Source: Acidobacteriota bacterium (GTDB lineage Bacteria; Acidobacteriota; Thermoanaerobaculia; Multivoradales; JAGPDF01). From it: a DNA stretch of 64,000 bases. The notes under the pieces are model-generated. The model searched no databases. It was given only the letters and a program-made list of their open reading frames with translations, and was not told the origin of the DNA. Shown here one piece after another: positions 37,311 to 45,340 of the stretch (position 1 is the stretch's first letter; the number at the start of each line of letters is the position of its first letter). Position numbers and translations under genes: made by a program. The stretch is from contig JACTMI010000028.1 in assembly GCA_014584695.1 (NCBI GenBank), positions 124,001 to 188,000 of the forward strand. The letters run 5' to 3'.

Positions 37311-37865
37311 TCAGTCGAAGCTCAACCGGACCCGCTTGCCATCCTCGCGCGCCTCGATCTGCATTCGGGCCTTGCCCTGACCGAGCGCGCTGCCGAGGCC
37401 TTCCGCGGGGGTCCGGCCGAGCAACAGGCACTCCGCGGCGGGCCAGGGCATCTCGACCACGGCCCTGCCGCCGTCGCGCCGAGTCGACTCGAGCTTGAGC
37501 TGGCCGCTCGAGCGCCGCGCCAGGATCCGGTCACCGTCGCCGTCGCGGCCACTCCAGACGCCGCCTTCGCCCTGCTCGGTCAAGCTGTCCATCATCCGCC
37601 GCGTCTGGCGGTCGGGGCGGGCGTCACAGTCGACTTCGACCTGTTCGAGCAGGCCCGAAAGCCACCCGGTGCCGACGCGGAGGTCGACCTTGGCGCCATC
37701 GTCGTCCTCGATGGTCAGCCGCAAGCTGGACGGCTGCCGGTCCCCTTCCCCTGGCTCGGCGGCGCGGCCTGCGGTGGCCGTGCCGAGCAGGACCAGGGTC
37801 GAAAGGGCGAGGGCAGAGCCGATTCGCCCAGCGAACAGCGACGTGCGATCTCGGAGCTCGGTCAT
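37311..37865 (-). CDS. Secreted protein of unknown function
   Basis: The ATG at 37865 is chosen because GGAGG lies 7 bases upstream; an ATG ten codons earlier (37895) lacks this. The 184-residue product has a basic start, a hydrophobic signal segment (SALALSTLVLLGTATAGRAA) and an extracytoplasmic domain rich in Asp, Arg and Glu. Strands such as SSLRLTIEDDDGAKVDLRV, RAVVEMPWPAAECLLLG and ARMQIEAREDGKRVRLSFD suggest an all-beta fold. There are two Cys, possibly a disulfide. I recognise no family. It is convergent with the OsmC gene and divergent from the next gene. Confidence 0.7.
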   Translation of the reverse strand: MTELRDRTSLFAGRIGSALALSTLVLLGTATAGRAAEPGEGDRQPSSLRLTIEDDDGAKVDLRVGTGWLSGLLEQVEVDCDARPDRQTRRMMDSLTEQGEGGVWSGRDGDGDRILARRSSGQLKLESTRRDGGRAVVEMPWPAAECLLLGRTPAEGLGSALGQGKARMQIEAREDGKRVRLSFD

Positions 37866-37964
37866 CTGGAAGGCCTCCTCGCCAGCACTACGCATCTCCC
37901 ACTGGCCGGTTTCGCCCGGTCGCCTGCGGCTCGGACCAAGCCAACCCGCGAGGCCGGCGTCCTT

Positions 37965-37970
37965 TAAGAT
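37965..37970 (+). promoter_or_regulatory. -10-like TAAGAT, leaderless NTF2-like gene
   Basis: TAAGAT ends 7 bases before the ATG at 37978 and overlaps the alternative ATG at 37969, which favours the later start. Confidence 0.5.
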
Positions 37971-37977
37971 GTCGGCG

Positions 37978-38478
37978 ATGCGCAAGGTGCTTCCGATCCT
38001 GCTGTTGCTCGGGCTGGCGGCGGGCCTCTGGCACTGGTGGCCGAGCGACCGGCGCCGGCTCGGGGCGAGGTTCGACGAGGTCCTGGGCCGCTTCGAGAAG
38101 CGGGGCGACGAATCGCAGCTCGAGGCCTTCGCCAGCGTGCGGGGCGTCGTCTCGACGTTCGCCCCCGGTTTCGTGGTCATGGCCCGCCCCTACGGGGGAA
38201 CCATCACCGACGCCCAGAGCCTGGCGGCGATCATCCACAGCTATCGCGACTCGGCGACCCGAGTCCAGGTCTCGGACTCCGGGCGGGAGATCGAGGTCCA
38301 GTCCGCGCGGGGCACGGCCACGATGACCAGCACGGTCACGGTCGATGGCACCCGGGGTGGCACGCCGGGCCGCGAGCGCCTCCGGGTCCGGATCTCCTGG
38401 CGCAAGGACGACGGCGTCTGGCGGATTCAGGAGCTCGAGATCCTGGAGGTCCTCGACACCACGGGTATCTTCTTCTGA
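37978..38478 (+). CDS. Membrane-anchored NTF2-like protein
   Basis: The 166-residue protein has an N-terminal hydrophobic anchor or signal (VLPILLLLGLAAGLWHWW) followed by a domain that reads like a nuclear-transport-factor-2 or SnoaL-type cone: a long helix RRRLGARFDEVLGRFEKR, then strands RVQVSDSGREIEV, TATMTSTVTVDG, RERLRVRISWRKDDGVWRI and QELEILEV. No catalytic residues can be named. Of two in-frame ATGs (37969 and 37978) I choose the second because a TAAGAT hexamer ends 7 bases before it and overlaps the first. Family placement is tentative. Confidence 0.65.
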   Translation: MRKVLPILLLLGLAAGLWHWWPSDRRRLGARFDEVLGRFEKRGDESQLEAFASVRGVVSTFAPGFVVMARPYGGTITDAQSLAAIIHSYRDSATRVQVSDSGREIEVQSARGTATMTSTVTVDGTRGGTPGRERLRVRISWRKDDGVWRIQELEILEVLDTTGIFF

Positions 38479-38569
38479 AGCTACCCAGCGCCTCGGCCGG
38501 AGCCTCGTCGGGTCGCCTCGACGGCGTCACGGCCCGCGCGACCGAGCATCGAGATTGGAGGGAGCGGCG

Positions 38570-39466
38570 GTGAGCGTGGAGCGAGGCGTCTTGGCGGGGC
38601 GCGCGGCGGCAGTGAGCCTGCTGGTCGGCTTCGCCGTGTTCGCGCTCAAGCTCTTCGCCGCCCTCTTGACCGGCTCGCTCGCCCTGCTCTCCGACGCGCT
38701 GGAGTCGGTGGTGAACGTCGCGGCCGCGGCCATGCTGTGGGCCGCGATCCGCATTTCGTCGCGGCCCGCCGACGACAACCACCCGTACGGACACGCCAAG
38801 ATCGAGTACGTTTCGGCCGGGCTCGAAGGGGCGCTGGTGGTCGGCGCGGCGGCCACGATCGCCTGGCAGGCGGTCACCCGCTTCGGTCGCGAGCCGGCGC
38901 AACCGGAGCTGGGCACGGGCCTGGTCGTCTCGATCCTGGCGACGGCGGTCAACCTGGCGCTGGCGCTGTGGTTGCGTCGAATGGGGCGCGTTCACCGCTC
39001 ACCGGCTCTGGCCGCTGATGCGCTGCACATTCGCACCGACGTCTATACCTCGCTCGCGGTTTACGCCGGATTCGGTGTCGCGTGGGTCACCGGCAAGTGG
39101 GCGCTCGACGCCGTGGTGGCGCTGGCGATGGCGGCGCACATCCTGTTCGCCGGCCTCGCGGCCGTCCGCGCCTCGCTGGCCGGCTTGATGGACGAGAGCC
39201 TGGCGGCGGGGGAGCTCGAGGCGGTGGAGCGAGTGCTCGGCGCGGAAGGGCCCCCAGTCCTCGAGCATCACGGGCTGCGGACCCGGCGCTCGGGGTGGCA
39301 CACCTTCGTCGATCTCCACCTGGTGGTCGAGGGGCGGACGACGGTGGCCGTCTCGCACGCCATCTGCGATCGAATCGAGAAGCGGATCGGTGAGCTCCTG
39401 CCAGGAGCCCAGGTGACCATCCACGTCGAGCCGGAGGCCGAGGCCCTGGGCCCTCAGTCGCCCTAG
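38570..39466 (+). CDS. Cation diffusion facilitator (CDF) metal efflux protein
   Basis: The 298-residue protein is a proton-coupled exporter of divalent metal ions from the cytoplasm. It has six membrane helices, metal-site residues in helix 2 (LLSDALESVVN) and helix 5 (ADALHIRTDVYTS, the HxxxD pair), the HPYGHAKIEYVSA loop, and a C-terminal cytoplasmic ferredoxin-like domain with His-rich dimer contacts (VDLHLVVEG, SHAICDRIEKRI). The start is a GTG at 38570 with GGAGGGAG 7 bases upstream; longer readings of this frame run into the previous gene. Which metal it moves (zinc, iron, manganese) cannot be decided by eye. Confidence 0.92.
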   Translation: MSVERGVLAGRAAAVSLLVGFAVFALKLFAALLTGSLALLSDALESVVNVAAAAMLWAAIRISSRPADDNHPYGHAKIEYVSAGLEGALVVGAAATIAWQAVTRFGREPAQPELGTGLVVSILATAVNLALALWLRRMGRVHRSPALAADALHIRTDVYTSLAVYAGFGVAWVTGKWALDAVVALAMAAHILFAGLAAVRASLAGLMDESLAAGELEAVERVLGAEGPPVLEHHGLRTRRSGWHTFVDLHLVVEGRTTVAVSHAICDRIEKRIGELLPGAQVTIHVEPEAEALGPQSP

Positions 39467-39516
39467 GGCGCGAGGGCCCGACGGCCGCGACGGAATCGCG
39501 AGACTCCGATCCGGGC

Positions 39517-39522
39517 TAGACT
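39517..39522 (+). promoter_or_regulatory. -10-like TAGACT before TPR-murJ unit
   Basis: TAGACT lies 45 bases before the ATG at 39568; the leader carries a strong GGAGGGAGGGA Shine-Dalgarno sequence. Confidence 0.4.
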
Positions 39523-39567
39523 GCCGCCACGCCGCTGGAGGTCGGGATCCTGGAGGGAGGGACCGCC

Positions 39568-40857
39568 ATGCATCGAGGAGCCTTCGCCGCGCTGAGCTGC
39601 TTGCTGCTCTCGCCGCCGTCGCTCGCCGCAGAGACACCAAGCGCTACGGCGCTCGCGGCGCTGGATCGCGGTGACGCGGCGGCCGCGCGTCCGATACTGC
39701 GCGCCGAGGCGGCTCTGGCGATGTATCACTTGGCGCTCGCCGAAAGCGGCGAAGAGCGCAAGTCGCTCGCGGCGCATGCGGTCCGGCTGAGCACGGGGCT
39801 CGGCGGCTGGCTCGAGCCGGCGACGAGAGGCCTCTCGGCGTGGGCGGACGGCGACGCCCAGGCGGCCGTCTCGGCCTATCGCGAAGCCTCCGCTGCCGAG
39901 GGCGCCGACGCGCGGCTCTGGAAGCAGCTGGGGGACCTGCTCGTCCAGGGCGGGGACTCGGCGGGTGCCCGCGCTGCCTACGAAAGGGCGGTGGCGCTCG
40001 ACCGGCGCTTTCCCCTCGCGCTGATGGCTCTGGGTGATCTGCAGCGGGAGGCGGGAGATCTCGGCGCGGCCTTCAACTCCTACAACCACGCCGTGGGCGA
40101 CGATGGGCGGCCGGTCGCGGCGCTGATCGGCCGTGGCACGACGAGCCTGTTCCTGGGCGACCGGGAGGGAGCGACGCGCGACTTCCAGCGGGCCGCCGGA
40201 ATCGCCCCGGCGGGCGATCGGCAGCGCGCGTTGATGGGGCTCTTCTACGTGCGCGCCTACGACCGACAGGCCGTGCAGGGTCTGTCCCACGTCGAGGAGG
40301 CGATCACCTCCTGGACCGCCGAAGGGCGGGCCGACATGGTCGCGGCGACCGCCAACGCCGCCGGTCGGGTGCTGCTCGAGAGCGGCGAACCGGCGCTGGC
40401 CGAGAGCTGGTACCGGCGCGGCGGCGCGGCGGTGGCGGCCTCGTCGCTCGCCGCCGAACAGAAGTCGCTCTGGCGCATCCGTGAGTTGCACGGGCTGACG
40501 CGGGCGGCGGCTCAGCGCGGTGACGGACGGCGGACGGAGCAGCTCCTGGTCGAGGTGCGGACGGCGATCGAGGCCGATCTGGCCAACGCCGAGCACTATC
40601 AGTGGACGTGGCCCTACCTGGTGGGCTACGTGCGGCTGCTGGAGCGGCGCTACGACGAAGCGATCGCGGAGCTCCGGCAGTCGGACACGGAGCGGCCGCA
40701 CGTCCGGATGCTGATCGCCGAGGCCTACGCGCGCAAGCGGGATCGAGCCAGCGCCCGCGAGTGGTATCAGCGGGCGCAGGACGCAGCCACCGGCCTGGAC
40801 GCCGAATCGGTCGTGGTCCGGCCAGCGGCCCGCGCGTGGCTCGAACGGAACCGCTGA
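39568..40857 (+). CDS. Secreted TPR-repeat protein
   Basis: The 429-residue product has a signal peptide (FAALSCLLLSPPSLAAE) and about eight degenerate tetratricopeptide repeats, for example ARLWKQLGDLLVQGGDSAGA and PLALMALGDLQREAGDLGA. Late repeats carry the Ala-rich helices HVRMLIAEAYARKRDRASA. It is probably periplasmic and binds other proteins. A strong GGAGGGAGGGA Shine-Dalgarno sequence and a TAGACT hexamer 45 bases upstream support this start. It is followed 20 bases later by murJ, so it may act in cell-wall assembly; that is inference from position. Confidence 0.8.
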   Translation: MHRGAFAALSCLLLSPPSLAAETPSATALAALDRGDAAAARPILRAEAALAMYHLALAESGEERKSLAAHAVRLSTGLGGWLEPATRGLSAWADGDAQAAVSAYREASAAEGADARLWKQLGDLLVQGGDSAGARAAYERAVALDRRFPLALMALGDLQREAGDLGAAFNSYNHAVGDDGRPVAALIGRGTTSLFLGDREGATRDFQRAAGIAPAGDRQRALMGLFYVRAYDRQAVQGLSHVEEAITSWTAEGRADMVAATANAAGRVLLESGEPALAESWYRRGGAAVAASSLAAEQKSLWRIRELHGLTRAAAQRGDGRRTEQLLVEVRTAIEADLANAEHYQWTWPYLVGYVRLLERRYDEAIAELRQSDTERPHVRMLIAEAYARKRDRASAREWYQRAQDAATGLDAESVVVRPAARAWLERNR

Positions 40858-40877
40858 CGCCTCTGCGTCGGGATTGC

Positions 40878-42566
40878 ATGGCGAGCGGCGACGGCACGAC
40901 CGCGACTCGGAGCGGGGGCGCGCCCGCGGTCGCGGCCGGCATTCTCGCCTCCCGCCTCGCCGGGTTTCTGCGCAGCAGCGTCAGCGGGGCGCTGCTGGGC
41001 GTCGGCCCGCACGCGGACGTGCTGCAGACCGCGCTGCGCGCGCCGAACCTGCTGCAGAACCTGCTCGGTGAGCAGACCCTGTCGGCCTCGTTCATTCCGG
41101 TCTATTCGCGGCTGCTGGCCGCCGGTCGGCGTGAAGAGGCACGGCGGTTCGCGGGCGCGGCCTTCGGCCTGCTGGCGGCGGTCGCGGCGGCCGCGGCGCT
41201 GATCGGCATGCTGGCGGCGCGCCCCCTGGTCGCGATCTTCGCCGCCGGCTATCTGGGGGACGCCTCCCGAGTCGCCGCGGGCGAGCTCGCGGTCGACCGC
41301 TTCGAGCTCGCGGTGGCCGCGGTGCGCTGGATCTTCCCGATGACCGCCTGCCTGGTGCTGTCGGCGTGGGCGCTGGGCGTGCTCAACAGCCATCGGCGCT
41401 TCCTGCTGCCGTACGCCGCGCCGGTGGTCTGGAACGCCGCCATCCTCGGCGGCTTGGCGTGGGTGGCGCTGGCCGCGGGACCGCTGCGCGGGACGGTGAC
41501 GGGTCAGACCCGCCTGCTCTTCGCGGCCTGCATCGGGGCTCTGGCCGGTGGGCTGCTCCAATTCCTGATCCAGCTGCCGGCCGCGTGGCGGGCGCTGGGC
41601 GGTCTCCGGCCGCGGCTGGAGCTAGGCTCGCCGCCCATGCGCGAAGCACTCGCCGCTTTCGGGCCCGCGGTCGCCGGCCGTGGCGTCGTGCAGCTCTCTT
41701 CTTACGTGGATCAGCTCTTGGCGACCTTGCTCGCGGCGGGTGCCGTCGGGGCGCTCGGGTACGCGCAGACGCTCTACCTCTTGCCGGTCAGCCTGTTCGG
41801 GATGTCGGTCGCTGCCGCCGCGCTGCCAGAGCTGTCGCGGCGGAGCGCGGGAGCGGCCGGCGGGGCCGAGTTGGCCGCGGAAGCCAGAGCGGCGGTCGCG
41901 CGGTCCGGTTTTCTGAACCTTCCCTCCGCGATCGCGTATCTGCTGTTGGGCCTGCCCCTGGTCGAGGGTTTGTACCGGCTCTTCCCGGGGTCTTTCGGAC
42001 GTCCCGAGGCTGTGCTGGTGACGGCGGTGCTCGCCGGCTACGCCCTCGGGTTGCCGGCCTCGACTTCAGCGCGCGTGGTGCAGACGACCTTCTTCGCCCT
42101 CGGCGACACCCGGACTCCCGCCCGTATCGCTGGCCTGCGCGCCGTGACGAGCGTGACTCTCGGGGTGCCGGCCATGTTCTGGCTGGATCGTTGGGCGGTG
42201 GCATCGGTGCCGTCGTCCGGAATGGGGGGCTCGCAGCTGCGGTTCGGCGCCGTCGCGCTCGCCTTGGCAACCTCGGTGGGCGCCTGGACCGAGCTCATCG
42301 TCTTGCGTCGAAGACTCCGAGGCCGACTGCCCGAGTTGGTCTGGCCCGCGCGCGAGCAGGCGGGGGCACTCGCCGCCGCGCTGCTGGCCGCCGTCCCCGG
42401 GCTCGCCGCCTGGTGGTTGGCGGCGCGTGCCACTTGGCATCCGGCCGCGATCGCGGTGGCGGTGGCCGCGAGCTTCGGCGCCGCTTACATCGGCATCTCG
42501 ATGGCACTGAACTTGCCGCAGCTTCAGTGGGTGCGCACTCGGTGGCGCGGAGACCGACGTCGATGA
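40878..42566 (+). CDS. murJ: Lipid II flippase
   Basis: MurJ moves the undecaprenyl-linked peptidoglycan precursor lipid II to the outer face of the inner membrane. The 562-residue chain has about 14 membrane helices and the family's N-terminal pattern: ILASRLAGFLRSSVSGALLG, APNLLQNLLGEQTLSASFIPVYSR. Further typical stretches are VLNSHRRFLLPYAAPVVWN, LSSYVDQLLATLL and VQTTFFALGDTRTPARI. The ATG at 40878 is the first plausible start; the open frame upstream belongs to another gene. It overlaps the next gene by four bases, and so lies in a three-gene unit with two TPR proteins. Confidence 0.9.
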   Translation: MASGDGTTATRSGGAPAVAAGILASRLAGFLRSSVSGALLGVGPHADVLQTALRAPNLLQNLLGEQTLSASFIPVYSRLLAAGRREEARRFAGAAFGLLAAVAAAAALIGMLAARPLVAIFAAGYLGDASRVAAGELAVDRFELAVAAVRWIFPMTACLVLSAWALGVLNSHRRFLLPYAAPVVWNAAILGGLAWVALAAGPLRGTVTGQTRLLFAACIGALAGGLLQFLIQLPAAWRALGGLRPRLELGSPPMREALAAFGPAVAGRGVVQLSSYVDQLLATLLAAGAVGALGYAQTLYLLPVSLFGMSVAAAALPELSRRSAGAAGGAELAAEARAAVARSGFLNLPSAIAYLLLGLPLVEGLYRLFPGSFGRPEAVLVTAVLAGYALGLPASTSARVVQTTFFALGDTRTPARIAGLRAVTSVTLGVPAMFWLDRWAVASVPSSGMGGSQLRFGAVALALATSVGAWTELIVLRRRLRGRLPELVWPAREQAGALAAALLAAVPGLAAWWLAARATWHPAAIAVAVAASFGAAYIGISMALNLPQLQWVRTRWRGDRRR

Positions 42567-43699
42567 GAGGACCTGCCTGGCTCCGGGCGTCGCTTCCCGC
42601 GTTCCTCGGCCTTCTGCTGGCCGTGGGTTGCAGCTCGTCCGGGGCGCTGCGCACCGTGCTCGAGGAGAGCTTGCGCCTGAGAATCGACGCCGCCGGGCTC
42701 GACCCGCGCGAGGTCGAGCTGCCCTTCCGGTTGACTCCCGAGATGCGGGAGTGGGTGCGCAACACGGTGAAGCTCGGAGGCTCCGCCGAGGAGCGCCTGC
42801 AGCGGCTGCTGCGTCATCTGCTCCTGCGCGACGGCCAGACCTTGGTCTATCAGAGCGGTCACACCGGGACGGCGCAAGAGGTCTGGGAGACCCGCAGGGC
42901 CAACTGTCTGGCGTTCACCCACCTGTACGTCGGCATGGCGCGGGAGCTCGAGCTGCCGGTCTACTACCTGCGCGTCACCGACTTGCAGAGCTACGAGCGG
43001 GACGGTGACCTGGTGATCGCCTCGGAACACATCACCGCCGCGTACGGACCCGCCAGCCAGCGGCGCGTGCTCGACTTCTCGGATCGCCCCGTGACCTCGT
43101 ACCACGCCGTCCAGCCGATCTCGGATCTGACCGCGGTCGCGCTCTACTACTCCAACCGCGGCGCCGAGCTGATTCGCGACGGGCATTCGGCCGAGGCGCT
43201 CCGAGCCCTCGAGATCGCCGTCGCGCTCGATCCGGAGTTGCCCGACGGCTGGGTCAACTACGGCGTGGCGCTGCGCCGGAAGGGGCGGTCCGCGGAAGCC
43301 GAGCGGGCCTACCGACGAGCGCTCGAGCTCGATCCCAGGCAGTCCGCCGCGTACCAGAACCTGGCGGCGCTTCTGCGCCTCCAGGGGCGGGAACGCGAGG
43401 CGCAGGACCTGCTCGCGCTGACGGTGCGCGGCTCGAGCCGCAACCCGTTCTCCTACCTGGCGCTCGGCGATCTCTCGCTGCGCGAGGGTCGCCTGGAGGA
43501 GGCGGAGCGGTTCTACCGCCGGGCGCTGCGGCTGGAGCCGGAGCTGGCGGAGCCCCACGCCGCGCTGGGCCTTTGGGCCCTCGCCGCGGGCCGGGAGCGC
43601 GAAGCCCGCAGCTGGCTGCGCAAAGCCGAGAAGCTCGACCCCGAGAGCCCGCGGGTCGACGAGCTCGCACGCCGGATCAGGAGCCTCCAGCCGGGTTGA
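42563..43699 (+). CDS. Lipoprotein with transglutaminase-like and TPR domains
   Basis: The 378-residue protein has a lipoprotein signal (LPAFLGLLLAVGCSSSG). Residues about 50-200 form a transglutaminase-like, papain-fold domain: the Cys is in TRRANCLAFTHLYVGMAREL, the His probably in SEHITAAYG and the Asp in VLDFSDR. The last 180 residues are TPR repeats (GWVNYGVALRRKGRSAEA, FSYLALGDLSLREGRLEEA). Its ATG overlaps the murJ stop codon (ATGA), so the two are translated together. A role in cleaving or binding peptides of the cell wall would fit, but is inference. Its 3' end overlaps trmL by 23 bases. Confidence 0.82.
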   Translation: MRGPAWLRASLPAFLGLLLAVGCSSSGALRTVLEESLRLRIDAAGLDPREVELPFRLTPEMREWVRNTVKLGGSAEERLQRLLRHLLLRDGQTLVYQSGHTGTAQEVWETRRANCLAFTHLYVGMARELELPVYYLRVTDLQSYERDGDLVIASEHITAAYGPASQRRVLDFSDRPVTSYHAVQPISDLTAVALYYSNRGAELIRDGHSAEALRALEIAVALDPELPDGWVNYGVALRRKGRSAEAERAYRRALELDPRQSAAYQNLAALLRLQGREREAQDLLALTVRGSSRNPFSYLALGDLSLREGRLEEAERFYRRALRLEPELAEPHAALGLWALAAGREREARSWLRKAEKLDPESPRVDELARRIRSLQPG

Positions 43700-44144
43700 G
43701 CGAGGCCCACTGGCGCCGGACCTCGTAGCAGGCGAGCGCCACCGCGGTCGACAGGTTGAGGGCGCGAACGTCCGGATCGGCGATCGGGATGCGCACCGTG
43801 CGGTCGCGCCACCGCGCGATCAAGTCCCGCGGCAGGCCGACGCTCTCGCGGCCGAAGACCAGGACGGCAGGTCGGGTGTAACCGACCTCCCACATCCCAC
43901 GTATTCCCTCCGAGGAGAAGAACCACGCCTCACCCAGGCCGCCGAGCTCCGGCTCGAGCGCGGACCAGCTCGGCCAAGTGCGGAGCGGGACGCGCGGCCA
44001 GTAGTCGAGACCGGCCCGGCGCAGTTGCCGGTCGTCGAGCGAGAAGCCCAGCGGCTCGACCAGGTGGAGCCGGGCACCGGCCGCCAGGCAGGTGCGGCCG
44101 GCGTTGCCGGTGTTCCAGTGGATCTCGGGCTCGACCAGGACCAC
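43677..44144 (-). CDS. trmL: tRNA (cytidine/uridine-34-2'-O)-methyltransferase
   Basis: TrmL methylates the ribose at the wobble base of some tRNA-Leu, using SAM. The 155-residue product is the size of the E. coli enzyme and has the SPOUT-knot motifs: EPEIHWNTGNAGRTC, LHLVEPLGFSLDDRQLRRAG, LVFGRESVGLP and PDVRALNLSTAVALACYE. I choose the GTG at 44144 because the homologous N-terminus begins here. The in-frame ATG at 44225 would add 27 unrelated residues and lies upstream of a TACGAT promoter-like box; a CTG at 44150 is another option. No Shine-Dalgarno sequence is evident. The gene is divergent from the MacA-like gene, and its 5' region is antisense to that gene's promoter. Confidence 0.85.
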   Translation of the reverse strand: MVLVEPEIHWNTGNAGRTCLAAGARLHLVEPLGFSLDDRQLRRAGLDYWPRVPLRTWPSWSALEPELGGLGEAWFFSSEGIRGMWEVGYTRPAVLVFGRESVGLPRDLIARWRDRTVRIPIADPDVRALNLSTAVALACYEVRRQWASLNPAGGS

Positions 44145-44182
44145 GTGCAGGTCGTCGCTGCTTGAAACCTCGGCCGACCCCG

Positions 44183-44188
44183 ATCGTA
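44183..44188 (-). promoter_or_regulatory. -10-like TACGAT before trmL
   Basis: TACGAT on the minus strand lies 38 bases before the GTG start of trmL and inside the region upstream of the MacA-like gene. Confidence 0.35.
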
Positions 44189-44223
44189 GGGAGGGGCGAC
44201 GGGCCGTAAGCGAGGAGAGGGAC

Positions 44224-45333
44224 ATGGGAAAGCCGATGAAGTTCGTTTTCGGATCGATGGTCGTGGGAGTCGCCGCCGTCGGTCTGTTCGTCTACAGCCA
44301 GAAGGCCTCGGCGAAGCAGGACGGCCTGAAGACCGTGGAGATCGTCCGCGGCACCATCGTCGACAAGGCGTTGGCCGTGGGACAGATCGTCCCGGATCAG
44401 GAGATCCAGGTCAAGTCTCAGATTTCCGGCATCGTCGCCAAGTGTTTCGTCGAAGTCGGGGACCGAGTCGAGCTGGGACAGCCGCTGTTCTCGATCACCC
44501 CGGATCCGACGCCGCTCGAGCTGGCGGAAGCGGAGCGCGCCGTCGAGTCGGCGCAGGTCGCCTACGACAAGGCGGAGCAGGACCTCGAGCGGACGCGCAC
44601 GCTGTTCTCGGGTGGCATCCTGCCGCGGGACCAGTTCGATTCGCGCCAGAAGGACTTCGAGCAGGCTCGCATTTCACTCGAGCAGGCGAAGGACCGGCGC
44701 GCGCTGCTCAAGGACGGACGGATCGAGCGGCGCGGCGCCGTCGCGGGCGTCGACTCGGTGATCCGCGCCTCCGCGGCCGGCACGGTGCTGGAGCGCAAGG
44801 TCAATCCGGGTGACCCGGTGGTGCCGCTGACCACCTTCCAGGAGGGTACCGTGATGATGACCCTCGCCGACATGAGCACGCTCGAGTTCAAGGGCACGGT
44901 CGACGAGATCGACGTCGGCAAGCTCAGCGAGGGCATGCCGGTGCGCATCCAGGTCGGCGCGCTGCCCGGCACTACGGTCCCGGGCCAGCTCGTCCGGATC
45001 GCGCCGAAGGCGCGCGAGAAGGAGGGCGCTACGGTGTTCGACGTCGAAGTCGCGGTCGACACCACCGCCTCCCAGGTGGTTCTGCGCGCCGGCTACTCCG
45101 CCAACGCCGACGTCATCATCCAGGAGAAGAGCGACGTGCTGCTCGTACCCGAGCGGCTGGTCACCACGGAAGGTGACAAGGCCTTCGTCGAGGTCCCCGG
45201 TGCCAAGCCCGACGCCGAGCCGGAGAGGCGGGAGATCCAAGTGGGCCTCTCGGACGGCCTGAACCTCGAAGTGGTCGCGGGTCTGGCCGAGGGCGACAAG
45301 GTCGTCCAGCGCCCGGCGCGCGAGGTGAAGTGA
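44224..45333 (+). CDS. Periplasmic adaptor (membrane-fusion protein), MacA-like
   Basis: The 369-residue protein has an N-terminal membrane anchor (FGSMVVGVAAVGLFVYS). It then shows the split lipoyl/barrel-sandwich domain (QIKSQISGIVAK-like VKSQISGIVAKCFVEVGDRV, and IRASAAGTVLERKVNPGDPV), a coiled-coil hairpin between them (about 95-165, ELAEAERAVESAQVAYDKAE) and a beta-barrel domain (STLEFKGTVDEIDVGKL). Adaptors of this kind link an inner-membrane ABC transporter to an outer-membrane channel. It has a GAGGAGAGG Shine-Dalgarno sequence. Two permease genes and an ATPase gene follow at 7, 2 and 11 bases, so the four form one operon. No TolC-like gene is in the window. Confidence 0.92.
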   Translation: MGKPMKFVFGSMVVGVAAVGLFVYSQKASAKQDGLKTVEIVRGTIVDKALAVGQIVPDQEIQVKSQISGIVAKCFVEVGDRVELGQPLFSITPDPTPLELAEAERAVESAQVAYDKAEQDLERTRTLFSGGILPRDQFDSRQKDFEQARISLEQAKDRRALLKDGRIERRGAVAGVDSVIRASAAGTVLERKVNPGDPVVPLTTFQEGTVMMTLADMSTLEFKGTVDEIDVGKLSEGMPVRIQVGALPGTTVPGQLVRIAPKAREKEGATVFDVEVAVDTTASQVVLRAGYSANADVIIQEKSDVLLVPERLVTTEGDKAFVEVPGAKPDAEPERREIQVGLSDGLNLEVVAGLAEGDKVVQRPAREVK

Positions 45334-45340
45334 GTCGTCG

